This document shows, piece by piece, positions 1 to 9,526 of a DNA stretch of 61,384 nucleotides. Within the stretch, counting starts at the first letter, position 1. Each line of letters begins with the position of its first letter. Source of the stretch: Paracoccus sigandri (GTDB lineage: Bacteria; Pseudomonadota; Alphaproteobacteria; Rhodobacterales; Rhodobacteraceae); assembly GCF_003709565.1 (NCBI RefSeq), contig NZ_QNRC01000024.1, positions 1 through 61,384 on the forward strand, written 5' to 3'. The translations under genes were made by a program, and so were the position numbers. The notes under the pieces are model-generated. The model saw only the letters and a program-made list of their open reading frames with translations, searched no databases and was not told the DNA's origin.

Positions 1-23
1 GACTTGGCCGGCAATTTTGTATT

Positions 24-80
24 GGAGGATTTGGGCTTCATCTTCGTTCCTTCGTCACTACGACGAAGCCCAAATCCTCC
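24..80. repeat. Strong inverted repeat, 16-bp perfect arms
   Basis: Arms 24-39 and 65-80 are perfect reverse complements, separated by a 25-nt loop. The right side can also form a nested 7-bp hairpin (cttcgtc / gacgaag) with the loop. There is no convincing T-run on either side, so a classical terminator is not clear. It could be the end of a transcript from a gene to the left of the window or a dispersed palindrome. Seen directly; function unknown. Confidence 0.6.
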
Positions 81-829
81 TTAAATCACAACCTCAAATC
101 TGTGCCATGGGCGCTGACGGGGGACACAAGCGGGGATCCTAAGTCATTTCCACATGGTGGAGCCTAGCCTGATACCGGCGAGGTCGTTGTTCCCGAGGAC
201 GCTGCTTGCGGTACTGTCGTAGGGCCAGCGATCCGTCGGACGTTTTCCGGCTTATTGAAACACCAGTTGGTCCGCTGCACGTTTCGTGATCACGATGTTA
301 TCTTCATGGTCACAACCCCGCAGTAAGTCAAATCGCACCCTTGATCACCTCAGCCCGTCCATGCTGCGCACCCGGTGCGCAGGGACATCAAGTACGAATG
401 TATGTTAAAGCCGGTATGGCGAGGACCCGCAAGGCTGAATAAGTGAGCGACAACCCATCGACATATTTGGAGGCTATGATACCTCACTGTAGCGATAGCT
501 GTCGCGACGCGCACTGAATGGGACCTTCCCTGGCGAAGGTCGGACTGGATCAGCAGTCGGATCGCACGCACGCCAAACTATCTGCCACGCTTTCCTGCTC
601 CCCTATGGTCGCGGAACGCTGGTTCCCATGGCGAGTCGAATGTCTATCCCATGCGGGGAAAATTTGAGGGAAACAACGAATTGCCAAATCATCTAAAATA
701 TTGAAATTAAAAGAGTATCCCTAATAATGGTGGCGGAGGAAGTGCCCTTCCAACTGGACCGTCTCCTGTGACCCTTGAGGAAGCTCCGGCAGGATTACGA
801 GTCTTACGGACTTCTAGGGAACTTTTCGC
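81..829. other. Gene-free stretch left of the putative element
   Basis: No open frame here has a plausible start, ribosome site and protein-like composition. Base composition is visibly less GC-rich than the operon that follows. A small perfect hairpin (8-bp arms 364-371 and 375-382, 3-nt loop) is present without a T-run. I found no tRNA-like cloverleaf. It is probably intergenic host DNA or an eroded remnant. Confidence 0.5.
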
Positions 830-841
830 AATTTGACGCCG
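830..841. other. Candidate left attachment sequence (attL)
   Basis: The 12-mer aatttgacgccg occurs here and again at 59695-59706, directly behind the serine-recombinase cassette. The two copies bracket the excisionase-like HTH gene, the defence operon and the whole prophage. Serine integrases leave a short shared core at both ends, so this pair is a reasonable attL/attR candidate. The shared word is short and flanks do not match further, so chance cannot be excluded. Confidence 0.35.
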
Positions 842-987
842 GGTCACTGGATAATTCGCTGCTGCGCCCACTGTCCGAAGGACGCGCCCGCACCGCGAAA
901 CACCCATCAACACACTGACTTGAATACGTTTTCTTTCTACGCATTCGTTGTCGTGCGACCATGGTGGTCGTTCGAAAGGAAACGGAA

Positions 988-1188
988 ATGCGAGAAATGT
1001 GCCTCAGTCAAATCGAGCTGGCTGCCCGATGGAGAATTAGCCCAAGGACACTTGAGCGGTGGCGGTGGATCGGCGATGGGCCGCGCTTCATGAAGCTCGG
1101 CGGGCGGGTGATCTATCGCGTCGAAGATGTGCTGGCGTTCGAACAGCAAGAACTGCGAGATTTGGAGGAGATAAAGGCTGGGCGCTGA
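988..1188 (+). CDS. Excisionase-like helix-turn-helix protein
   Basis: A 66-aa protein with a MerR/excisionase-type winged HTH (LSQIELAARW, then RTLERWRW, then KLGGRVIYR and EDV-AFE). This family binds DNA as excisionases or small regulators. ATG at 988 is chosen because aagga lies 7 nt upstream; an in-frame ATG exists at 961. It closely resembles the 69-aa HTH protein at 53153-53362 (about 40 identical residues over the shared 55). The pair may be a duplication, or the left copy a remnant of a related prophage. Its position beside the candidate attL would suit a recombination directionality factor, but that is inference. Confidence 0.7.
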   Translation: MREMCLSQIELAARWRISPRTLERWRWIGDGPRFMKLGGRVIYRVEDVLAFEQQELRDLEEIKAGR

Positions 1189-1425
1189 AACCGGCGCGGG
1201 CATCGTCAGCCAAGCCCTGCGCGGAGACTATTTCTGACCTGCGCAGGGAAGTCGCGTGCGCCGAATAGCCTGCAGTTCGCCACAGGCCCCATTCCGCCCC
1301 TTCGGCCCAAGCCATAACCTCCATCCACATCTGCAGATAGAACCGCGTTCGAAAACAAGCACTTTACGCGCAATTTCTATTGCCCGCTTTCCTACCGTCA
1401 GTTAGCGTCATCGAGAGCACAGAAA

Positions 1426-2361
1426 ATGGGTCCGCATAGTTTGCGGGTCCACCGATCTGGCCCGGAGGTGATTTTGGAGAGCGACCGGTCGGAACTTCGC
1501 TGGGGTGTCGAGCAGCGCCTAGAGTTCATAGAGTTCCGCCTGTTCTGGGAGGGGCATGTGAACCGCAGCGATCTTATGGATCAGTTCGGGGTATCGGTGA
1601 ACCAGGCGTCCACCGACCTGAATCGGTACATCGGCTTCGCCCCCGACAACATGCTATACGACAAGAGTGCGCGAACCTATGTACGAGGCTCCGAGTTCAA
1701 ACCGCAGTTCCTCGAGCCTGACGCGAGCCGCTACCTTGCACAGCTGCGATCAGTCGCTGACGGGCTCCTCGACCGCGAGGACGCCTGGATCGCCAACCTC
1801 CCGCCCTACGCGGCCGCCCCTACGCCAGTTCGTGGGGTCAATCCGGCGACGCTTCGTTCGGTCGTTGGCGCAATCCGTCGGTCCGAGGCGATCGAGGTAA
1901 AGTACCAGTCCCTGTCCAGCCCCGAGCCGCGCTGGCGCTGGATCGCCCCTCATGCCATCGCGTTTGACGGTTTCCGGTGGCACACTCGGGCGTTCTGCCA
2001 AACCGACGATTGCTTCAAGGACTTCCTGTTGTCGCGGTTGCTCGAGATCCGAGGCTCGGGCGAAAACGACAAATCGGCTGGCGACGATCACGACTGGCTT
2101 TCCGAGGTCACGCTGGAGGTTGGGCCCCACCCCGACCTCTCGGAAACACAAGCGAAGGTTATCGCGCTCGACTATGGCATGAGAGGCGGCAAGGTGAAAA
2201 TCAAGGTGAGACGTGCGCTCCTCTACTATGCGCTCAAACGCCTCGGTCTAGATACCGCCCCCGAAGCGCGCACGCCCCAAGACCAGCAAATCGTGCTGAT
2301 CAATCGCGACGAGATTTTCAGCGGCATTCGAGCAGCTGGCGCTCCGGAGGGTTCGAAATGA
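1426..2361 (+). CDS. WYL-domain transcriptional regulator (BrxR/CapW-like)
   Basis: A 311-aa protein with an N-terminal winged HTH (about residues 25-75, containing NRSDLMDQFGVS), a central WYL-type ligand-binding domain (about 150-215, IEVKYQSLS then a basic aromatic stretch) and a C-terminal WCX-like extension. WYL regulators of this build sit at the head of many BREX, CBASS and DISARM-like loci and repress them until infection. Here it is first in a rightward operon, 63 nt before a DUF262 nuclease gene, which supports a defence-regulator role. No strong ribosome site precedes the ATG. The ligand cannot be inferred. Confidence 0.8.
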   Translation: MGPHSLRVHRSGPEVILESDRSELRWGVEQRLEFIEFRLFWEGHVNRSDLMDQFGVSVNQASTDLNRYIGFAPDNMLYDKSARTYVRGSEFKPQFLEPDASRYLAQLRSVADGLLDREDAWIANLPPYAAAPTPVRGVNPATLRSVVGAIRRSEAIEVKYQSLSSPEPRWRWIAPHAIAFDGFRWHTRAFCQTDDCFKDFLLSRLLEIRGSGENDKSAGDDHDWLSEVTLEVGPHPDLSETQAKVIALDYGMRGGKVKIKVRRALLYYALKRLGLDTAPEARTPQDQQIVLINRDEIFSGIRAAGAPEGSK

Positions 2362-2424
2362 AGCCTTCTTCGGACATCGCGTCCAGTTGCCAGAAGCCAG
2401 CAAGTTCATTTGAGGAGAGCCAGA

Positions 2425-4347
2425 TTGGGTAAACAAGCGGCATTCAAGACCAACCCGGTCAGCTTGGAGGAGCTTCTCCGTCAGTGTGGGAACGGCAAGA
2501 TTCAGTTGCCGGATTTCCAGCGCAGTTGGGTTTGGGACGAGGAACGGATCAAGGGGCTGATCGCCTCGATCTCGCAGGCGTTTCCGGTCGGCGCCTTGAT
2601 GACGCTCGAAGTGAAGCCTGGTGCGGCTGATACCTTCGCACGCCGACCAATCCAGGGGGCCGATGCCGCAGTTGGCGACGACGCACCGGATCAGCTCTTG
2701 CTGGATGGCCAGCAGCGCATGACCTCGCTTTATCAGACCTGCTTGCGCCGCGAGGTGGTGCAAACGGTCACGCCTCGCCTCAAGCTCGTGAAGCGCTGGT
2801 TCTACATCGATATTCGAAAAGCAATGAACCCGGCCGAGGACCGCGAAAACGCCATTGTCTCAGTACCCGAGGATCGGCGGATCAAGTCGGACTTCGACCG
2901 GAAGATCGACCTCGATCTCTCCACGCCGGAACTCGAATACCAAAATCTCATGTTCCCGCTGAACCAGGTTTTTGACTGGGATGAATGGCAAGATGGCTTC
3001 AACGAATACTGGCTGGAAAACGACCCGGAGACACGCAAGCTATTCAAGCCGTTCAAGGATGAGGTCCTTCAGAACTTCAAGGCCTACCAGCTGCCCGTAA
3101 TCGCATTGAGCCCCGACACTTCCCACGAGGCCGTCTGTCTGGTCTTTGAGAAGGTGAATACCGGCGGCAAGCCGCTCGACGCATTCGAGCTTGTGACAGC
3201 GATGTATGCAGCCCGCGGCCATCGCCTGCGAGACGACTGGCTCGGCGCCGACGGCCAGCCGGGGCTCCAGACGAGGCTTCAGCTTTTTGGGCGGGCAGCC
3301 GAACAGAAGTTCGGCGTGCTGGAAAAAGTCGCGGCAACAGATGTGCTCCAGGCGATCGCCCTCCTGCATGGGGTCGAGACCCGTGCGGCCGAAATCTCCG
3401 CCGGGCGCAAAGAGTCGGAGCTGTCCGCAGTCCGGGCCACGCGTCAGTCGCTCCTCGACCTGCCGCTGGAGGCGTACCTGAAACACCGTGCTGCGGTCGA
3501 AGAAGGGTTCAAGACTGCGGCGAAGTTCCTCCGGCAGAACCACATCTATCGGGTCATCGATCTGCCCTATCAGGGCCAGCTTGTCCCCTTTGCCGCGATC
3601 CTCGCCATCATCGGGCCGAGGTTCGACCACGCTGCTGTGAAAGACCAGCTCGCCCGCTGGTTCTGGTGCGGCATTTTCGGTGAACTCTATGGCTCGGCCA
3701 TCGAGTCCCGATTTGCCAAGGATGTGCTCGAAGTGCCCGCATGGCTGGACGGTGGTCCCGAACCCAGCACGATCACCGATGGCCGTTTCCGACCGGAACG
3801 CCTGCGCACCCTGCGCACCCGCCTGTCGGCTGCCTACAAAGGCATCCACGCCCTTCTGATGGCCGAAGGCGCGAGAGATTTACGCTCCGGCCAGCACTTC
3901 AAGGACACCGTGTTCTTTGACGAATACGTCGATATCCACCACATCTTCCCGCAGGACTGGTGCAAGAAGCAGAAGATCGAGCCGAAGGTCTTTGACACCG
4001 TCGTCAACAAGACGCCGCTCAGCTACAAGACCAACCGCATTCTTGGCGGCGTAGCACCATCGGTCTACCTGGAACGACTGGAAACAGGCGGAAAAGACAA
4101 CCCGCCGATCGCCCGCGAAGCGCTTGACGATTATCTGGCGTCCCACGGGCTGGATCCCTCCTTGCTGAGGGCGGATGACTTCGAAGGATTCATGACGGAT
4201 CGGGAGACGCGGCTCCTTGCCATGATTTCAAAGGCAACCGGGCATGCGATCGTCAGGGCAGATTCCGTGCCGGAGGAAGGCGAGGACGTTCTCCAGGACG
4301 ACGAAGGCTTCGATGTTCCAAGCCCGGACACCGAGGAGGCCGCCTGA
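2425..4347 (+). CDS. GmrSD-type DUF262/DUF1524 (HNH) nuclease
   Basis: About 640 aa. The N-terminal DUF262 shows LPDFQRSWVWD and the nucleotide-handling motif DGQQR; the C-terminal DUF1524 shows a DIHHIFPQDW His-Me finger about residue 500 with a downstream VVNKTPLSY. The fused single chain matches GmrSD-type modification-dependent enzymes, which use NTP to cut modified (for example glucosylated hydroxymethylcytosine) phage DNA. The start is TTG at 2425, with gaggaga centred 7-10 nt upstream; an upstream in-frame TTG at 2410 lacks such a site. The stop abuts the next ATG, so the two genes are translationally coupled. Catalytic motifs look intact. The target modification is unknown. Confidence 0.85.
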   Translation: MGKQAAFKTNPVSLEELLRQCGNGKIQLPDFQRSWVWDEERIKGLIASISQAFPVGALMTLEVKPGAADTFARRPIQGADAAVGDDAPDQLLLDGQQRMTSLYQTCLRREVVQTVTPRLKLVKRWFYIDIRKAMNPAEDRENAIVSVPEDRRIKSDFDRKIDLDLSTPELEYQNLMFPLNQVFDWDEWQDGFNEYWLENDPETRKLFKPFKDEVLQNFKAYQLPVIALSPDTSHEAVCLVFEKVNTGGKPLDAFELVTAMYAARGHRLRDDWLGADGQPGLQTRLQLFGRAAEQKFGVLEKVAATDVLQAIALLHGVETRAAEISAGRKESELSAVRATRQSLLDLPLEAYLKHRAAVEEGFKTAAKFLRQNHIYRVIDLPYQGQLVPFAAILAIIGPRFDHAAVKDQLARWFWCGIFGELYGSAIESRFAKDVLEVPAWLDGGPEPSTITDGRFRPERLRTLRTRLSAAYKGIHALLMAEGARDLRSGQHFKDTVFFDEYVDIHHIFPQDWCKKQKIEPKVFDTVVNKTPLSYKTNRILGGVAPSVYLERLETGGKDNPPIAREALDDYLASHGLDPSLLRADDFEGFMTDRETRLLAMISKATGHAIVRADSVPEEGEDVLQDDEGFDVPSPDTEEAA

Positions 4348-7300
4348 ATGAAAGCGTTTGAGTTCGACCATCAATTGATCCGTGCTTACGAGCACTTTTC
4401 GCGTTCATTCAGCGCAATTCGGGCACCCGACCTGAAATCCGAGATCGATGCCCAGTACGACGCCGGAAAATTCTGGCCGGATGCCCTCTTGTCTCTGAAC
4501 CCACGCTTCATGGCGGGGCCGACGGTCGATGAACTCGTCGCCACGGGTGATCTCGACGACGGCACGGGCAAGGTTTTCCGGTTCGGCACCACGCCTCTTC
4601 GCTTTCACCGGCACCAAGCCGAGGCGATCGCGAAGGCGAAGCAAGGAAAGAGTTATGTCGTCACAACCGGTACGGGTTCGGGGAAATCCCTTTGCTTCTT
4701 CGTGCCGGTTGTCGACTCGATCATCCGAGCGCGGCGCGCAGGAAAGCCGCGTCGCACGACGGCAATCATCGTTTACCCCATGAACGCACTGGCAAACAGC
4801 CAGATGAAGGAGATCGACAAGTTCATCGCTGGTTCCGGTTTGCCCGATGAGCTCAAGCCGGTGGTCAAACGTTACACCGGGCAGGAAAGCCGTGAAGAGC
4901 GGGAGCGCATCGCTGCCAATCCGCCCGACATTCTCCTGACGAACTACATGATGGCAGAATTGCTTCTGACGCGTCAGGACGACCTGGACTCGAAAGTCGT
5001 CTCGAACGCGTCCGGTCTCGAGTTCATCATTCTCGACGAACTCCATACCTATCGCGGGCGCCAAGGTGCCGATGTCGCGGTCCTCGTTCGACGCCTGCGG
5101 GACAGGTGCTCGCCTGACAAGGAGCCAATCTGCATCGGGACCTCGGCAACGATGGCCTCCGAGGGATCGGACGAGAGCCGCGCGCTTGCTGTCGCGAAGG
5201 TAGCGTCTCGTCTGTTTGGCACCGACATTGGCCCGGACGCGGTTATCGACGAGTCATTGCAGCGCGCGACCGATGACGCCCTGAAGACCGAGCACGTCCT
5301 TGGCGCTTTGAAGACGGCCCTGACGCAGCCTTTGCCGGACGCACTCGATGACGAAACCCTGAAGCGCCATCCGCTCTCGGTGTGGGCCGAACTCGAACTC
5401 GGATTGGACGATGGGCTTGAGCTTCGCAGGAAGAAGCCTATCCCTTTCGAAGAAGCCGTTGAAAAGCTTTCTCTGGCCAGTGCGGTCGATGCCGAAGCCT
5501 GCCGAGACTATCTCGAAAAATTCCTGACCCGGGTAAGCCTGCCGGAGCATGAGCGCGGCGGCACGAAGGACGGAGCCTTTCTCGCCTTCAAACTCCACCG
5601 GTTCATCTCCGGTGCCGGTGAAGTCTTTACGACGCTCACGGCCAGGCCGCGTCGGATCCTTCTTGAAGGGCAGCTCGAGGACCCCGAAGCCCCTGGAAAC
5701 CGCCTCTACCCCACGCGGTTCTGCCGAAATTGTGGCCAAGAATACCATGTCGTGACCAAGGTCGACGATGATGGGAGCTTGCGCTTTCTGCCCCGAAGCA
5801 TCGACGACACGCCGCTCGACACTGAAGAAGACGAGGTAGCGGGGTATCTCTGTCCGGTGACGCCGGGCGATACTGACTTCCAGTTCACAGGCGAGCTTGA
5901 GGGTTACCCCGAAAGCTGGCGAGAAGAGAAGAACGGCATTGAACGGCTGAGAGGGTATCGCAAGAAGCGTATGCCGGTGTCCTACGTCGTCGGTGCTGAC
6001 GGTCGCCACGGAGCGGGCGGAAACGATTTCTGGTTCATCCCAGGAAAGTTTGCGTTCTGCCTGTGCTGCCATGACGAACCGACGCAGGGGATGCGAGAGC
6101 GCAGCAAGCTGGCCGGGCTCTCCGGGGAAGGGCGAAGCTCGGCAACAACCTTGCTGGTCGCTAGCGCCTTGGAATGGATGAACAAACCCGGGAGCGGCGT
6201 ACCCGAGACGAAGCGGAAGCTTTTGGGGTTCACGGATAACCGTCAGGACGCAGCCCTGCAGTCTGGCCATTTCAATGACTTCCTGTTCGTAAGCCTGTTG
6301 CGCGGAGCCATCCTTCGCGCGGTCATTGCTGCTGGCTCAGGTGGGCTCGCAGAAGACGAATTCGGCCTGCAGGTGGTGAAGGCGCTCGGCTTTACTGCCG
6401 CCAACAAAGAGGCGCGCCAGCATTGGCTGCTGGATTCGAATGCTGGTGCAATCATTCGTGAAGATGCCCAGCGGTCGCTCGCAAAGGTACTCGCCCATCG
6501 TGTCTGGACGGACCTGCGTCGCGGTTGGCGCTTCACCAACCCCAGCTTGTCTGTCCTGAACCTGATCGACGTGAATTTCCTCGGCCTCGAGGAAATCTCT
6601 GAAGATCGCGAGCGCTTCATGGCCATCCATCCAGCGCTGGGAGACCTCAGCCTCGAACAGCGGCAGGCAATTCTAAAGGCGATTTTGTCCGCGATGCTTG
6701 AGGGCCTGGCTGTTCAGACCGAAGCCTTGGACCTGACTGTCCTCGACGGCGTGGCCCAGAAATCCCGAATGCTGCTTCAGGCACCTTGGGCCATTGACCA
6801 AAAGGAAAATCCGCGGGCGCGGTCCTCGCTTGTCCTGCGCGCGGGCAGCAAGAACGTCGTCACGCTGCGTGAAGAACAAACACTTCTTCGGGCAGGTCCC
6901 AATTCGCGGATCGCACGGCTCGTGAACCGGAAGTCGGTTCTCGGCATGAATCTGAACAAGGATGAGTACTACGAGTTCATGGAAGGGATGCTTGTCTTCC
7001 TGAGCGACGAAGGGCTGCTGGTGCCTGTTGAACTCGATAGCGATGTGACGGGCTGGCGCCTGTCACCATCTGCGGTTCGGCTTGTGCCGGGACCGGCCCT
7101 CGATGATGAAACGCACCGCGGCAACCGATATTTCCATGACCTTTACACCGCGATTGCAAGTGATCTTGGCGAGGGTCGTAGTTCCTATTGGGGGCTGGAG
7201 GGACGCGAGCACACGGCTCAGGTCTCACAGAAGCAGCGTGAATGGCGGGAATGGCGGTTCCGTTTCGAGCAGGACGACATGGACCATCTTGCAACCTCGG

Positions 7301-9525
7301 AGTACCGAACGGAAATTCGGGCGACCGGCGAGTCCGATCGGTTCCTGCCCGCGCTGTTCTGCTCTCCGACCATGGAACTCGGCGTTGATATTTCCGCCTT
7401 GAACGCAGTCTACCTGCGCAACGTACCTCCTACGCCGGCAAATTACGCGCAGCGTGCTGGCCGTGCTGGTCGCTCGGGCCAGGCCGCGGTTGTCGTGACC
7501 TACTGCGCCTCGGGGTCTCCGCATGACCAGTATTTCTTTGAACGGCGCAACGATATGGTGGCCGGTGTCGTGCGGCCACCAGCGCTCGACATTACCAATG
7601 AAGAACTGGTCCGATCGCACCTGCACGCGGTGTGGCTGGCGGAAGCGAAACTGGCGCTTTCTCCCGACATCCCAGAGATCCTGGACCTTCACGGGGACAA
7701 ATTCCCGCTGAAGGAGGACGTTCTGGCGGTCATCTCGAAACCCGCTCTGGTTTCGCAGGCACGGGGGCCGATGGCGCGTGTCTTGAAGCAGATTCTGGCG
7801 TCCGACGGAGGGCAAACCCCGATCTGGATGGACGATCCAGACGAGTTCGTTCTTCACACGGCCATGAACGCGCCTGCTGAACTCAACAAAGCATTCGACC
7901 GTTGGCGCGATCTTTACAAGTCTGCCAGAAAGCAGTTGAGCGACGCAAATACACGCTCGGAGATCACAGGGCTATCGGGTGCCGACCGGCGCAAGATCAA
8001 GGCTGCGCAAATGCAGGCCCAGGATCAGATCGCCATCCTCGAACAAGGCAAAGCCTCGAATGGGTCCGATTTCTATTCGTATCGGTATCTGGCAACAGAG
8101 GGCTTCCTGCCCGGGTACAACTTCCCGCGCCTGCCACTCTACGCGTTTGTTCCTGGCGAAGGTAAGACGGGGTCATTCCTGTCCAGAGCCCGCTTCCTGG
8201 CCATTTCCGAATTCGGCCCGCGCAGTCTGATCTATCATGAGGGCCGCGCCTACCGGGTCATGAAAGCCAAACTGCCGCCCGAGGTGCGTCAGGGCGACGG
8301 ATCGGAATTGGCGACCAAGGATATCTACATCTGCTCCAACTGTGGAGCATCACACGAGGGCGAGGTCGAGCGCTGCCATGGGTGCAACAACCACATGGCG
8401 GGTGAAGTCCCCATCAAGAAGACCCTGCGCATCGACAACGTCGAGGCGGCCCCGACTGAGCGCATCACGGCGAACGATGAAGAGCGCGTTCGGCAGGGCT
8501 TTGACATCCAGACCGTCTTCTCCTGGCCGAAGAAGGATGGGCAGGTCCAAGTGACCAACGCCAAATTCGTCTGTGGCGAGACTTCCCTCTTGGCCCTACA
8601 ATACGCCAACAGCGCGGAGATCAGCCGACTGAACAAGGGCTTGAAGCGCCGAAAGGACCAGACGGTCTTCGGTTTCCACATCGATCCGAGGTCCGGATAC
8701 TGGGCGAAATCCGACGACGAGGACAGCGACACGGACGTCCCGCCGGACGTGGTCAAGCCGGTTCGCATTGTCCCGATTGTCCGCGACAGAAAGAATGCCC
8801 TGTTGTTCCGCTTCGAAAAGCCGGAGCAGTATGAGCCCGAAACAATCGCGACGGTTCAGCATGCGTTGCTGCGCGGAATCGAAGTGGTTTTCCAATTGGA
8901 AGAAGGCGAAATCCTCGGTGAACCGTTGCCCGCGAGGGACAACCGTCGCGCAATCCTTGCCTACGAGGCAACGGAAGGCGGCGCCGGCGTGCTCACGCGC
9001 CTGATTGATGACGGAAAGGCAATCAACGAGGTGGCGAAGACCGCACTGGGTTTGATGCACTTCGAGAATGTCGATGCTGCGATTGCGGCGGGTGGTGCGG
9101 ATCTGTTGCAGGAGAAAAAAGACGGAAGCTGTGTTCGCGGCTGCTACCGTTGCCTGCTGTCCTACTTCAACCAACCGGACCATGAGCTGATCGACCGCTC
9201 GAGCCCGGAAGTGGCGCAATTCCTGATCGATCTTGCACGTGGCACAATTTCCCTTGCTGCGAAGCCGACCGCTGGAACGGTGGCATCACCATGGATTGAG
9301 GCATTCAGCGCCGCGGGCATCCCCCAAATTGATACGATGCCCGCGAGCTTTGGTGGACGCGAATTCGAGTTCGTTTGGCGCGCATTCGCGGTTGCCGCGA
9401 CGACCGCTGACCTGACAGCGGAAGCTGAGGCAGACGCGATGAACAAGGGCTGGGTCGTTTTTGGATTGCCTTCGGCGCCGTCGGAAGGACTGCCGGATGG
9501 CTTCGTGAAGGATTTTGAAGGTTGA
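4348..9525 (+). CDS. Giant DEAD/DEAH helicase with C-terminal DUF1998-like region (DruE/DrmA-B-like)
   Basis: 1725 aa. RecA1 carries TGTGSGKS (about residue 107) and the DEXH box DELH (about 231). RecA2 carries the motif VI QRAGRAGRSGQ near 1035. The C-terminal region (about 1540-1620) has EGGAGVL and CVRGCYRC, as in DUF1998/MZB zinc domains of MrfA/YprA helicases. Additional Cys pairs occur near residues 460, 570 and 1330, suggesting several zinc sites. Size and order resemble Druantia DruE. They could also be read as DISARM DrmA fused to DrmB, which are normally separate proteins. It sits between the DUF262 nuclease and an SNF2-like helicase, so it is likely the motor of the defence system. 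Confidence 0.85.
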   Translation: MKAFEFDHQLIRAYEHFSRSFSAIRAPDLKSEIDAQYDAGKFWPDALLSLNPRFMAGPTVDELVATGDLDDGTGKVFRFGTTPLRFHRHQAEAIAKAKQGKSYVVTTGTGSGKSLCFFVPVVDSIIRARRAGKPRRTTAIIVYPMNALANSQMKEIDKFIAGSGLPDELKPVVKRYTGQESREERERIAANPPDILLTNYMMAELLLTRQDDLDSKVVSNASGLEFIILDELHTYRGRQGADVAVLVRRLRDRCSPDKEPICIGTSATMASEGSDESRALAVAKVASRLFGTDIGPDAVIDESLQRATDDALKTEHVLGALKTALTQPLPDALDDETLKRHPLSVWAELELGLDDGLELRRKKPIPFEEAVEKLSLASAVDAEACRDYLEKFLTRVSLPEHERGGTKDGAFLAFKLHRFISGAGEVFTTLTARPRRILLEGQLEDPEAPGNRLYPTRFCRNCGQEYHVVTKVDDDGSLRFLPRSIDDTPLDTEEDEVAGYLCPVTPGDTDFQFTGELEGYPESWREEKNGIERLRGYRKKRMPVSYVVGADGRHGAGGNDFWFIPGKFAFCLCCHDEPTQGMRERSKLAGLSGEGRSSATTLLVASALEWMNKPGSGVPETKRKLLGFTDNRQDAALQSGHFNDFLFVSLLRGAILRAVIAAGSGGLAEDEFGLQVVKALGFTAANKEARQHWLLDSNAGAIIREDAQRSLAKVLAHRVWTDLRRGWRFTNPSLSVLNLIDVNFLGLEEISEDRERFMAIHPALGDLSLEQRQAILKAILSAMLEGLAVQTEALDLTVLDGVAQKSRMLLQAPWAIDQKENPRARSSLVLRAGSKNVVTLREEQTLLRAGPNSRIARLVNRKSVLGMNLNKDEYYEFMEGMLVFLSDEGLLVPVELDSDVTGWRLSPSAVRLVPGPALDDETHRGNRYFHDLYTAIASDLGEGRSSYWGLEGREHTAQVSQKQREWREWRFRFEQDDMDHLATSEYRTEIRATGESDRFLPALFCSPTMELGVDISALNAVYLRNVPPTPANYAQRAGRAGRSGQAAVVVTYCASGSPHDQYFFERRNDMVAGVVRPPALDITNEELVRSHLHAVWLAEAKLALSPDIPEILDLHGDKFPLKEDVLAVISKPALVSQARGPMARVLKQILASDGGQTPIWMDDPDEFVLHTAMNAPAELNKAFDRWRDLYKSARKQLSDANTRSEITGLSGADRRKIKAAQMQAQDQIAILEQGKASNGSDFYSYRYLATEGFLPGYNFPRLPLYAFVPGEGKTGSFLSRARFLAISEFGPRSLIYHEGRAYRVMKAKLPPEVRQGDGSELATKDIYICSNCGASHEGEVERCHGCNNHMAGEVPIKKTLRIDNVEAAPTERITANDEERVRQGFDIQTVFSWPKKDGQVQVTNAKFVCGETSLLALQYANSAEISRLNKGLKRRKDQTVFGFHIDPRSGYWAKSDDEDSDTDVPPDVVKPVRIVPIVRDRKNALLFRFEKPEQYEPETIATVQHALLRGIEVVFQLEEGEILGEPLPARDNRRAILAYEATEGGAGVLTRLIDDGKAINEVAKTALGLMHFENVDAAIAAGGADLLQEKKDGSCVRGCYRCLLSYFNQPDHELIDRSSPEVAQFLIDLARGTISLAAKPTAGTVASPWIEAFSAAGIPQIDTMPASFGGREFEFVWRAFAVAATTADLTAEAEADAMNKGWVVFGLPSAPSEGLPDGFVKDFEG

Positions 9526-9526
9526 T

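Noticed and set aside
350..913. Small leftward frames in the left gene-free region
   Set aside because: No family-like sequence and poor starts.
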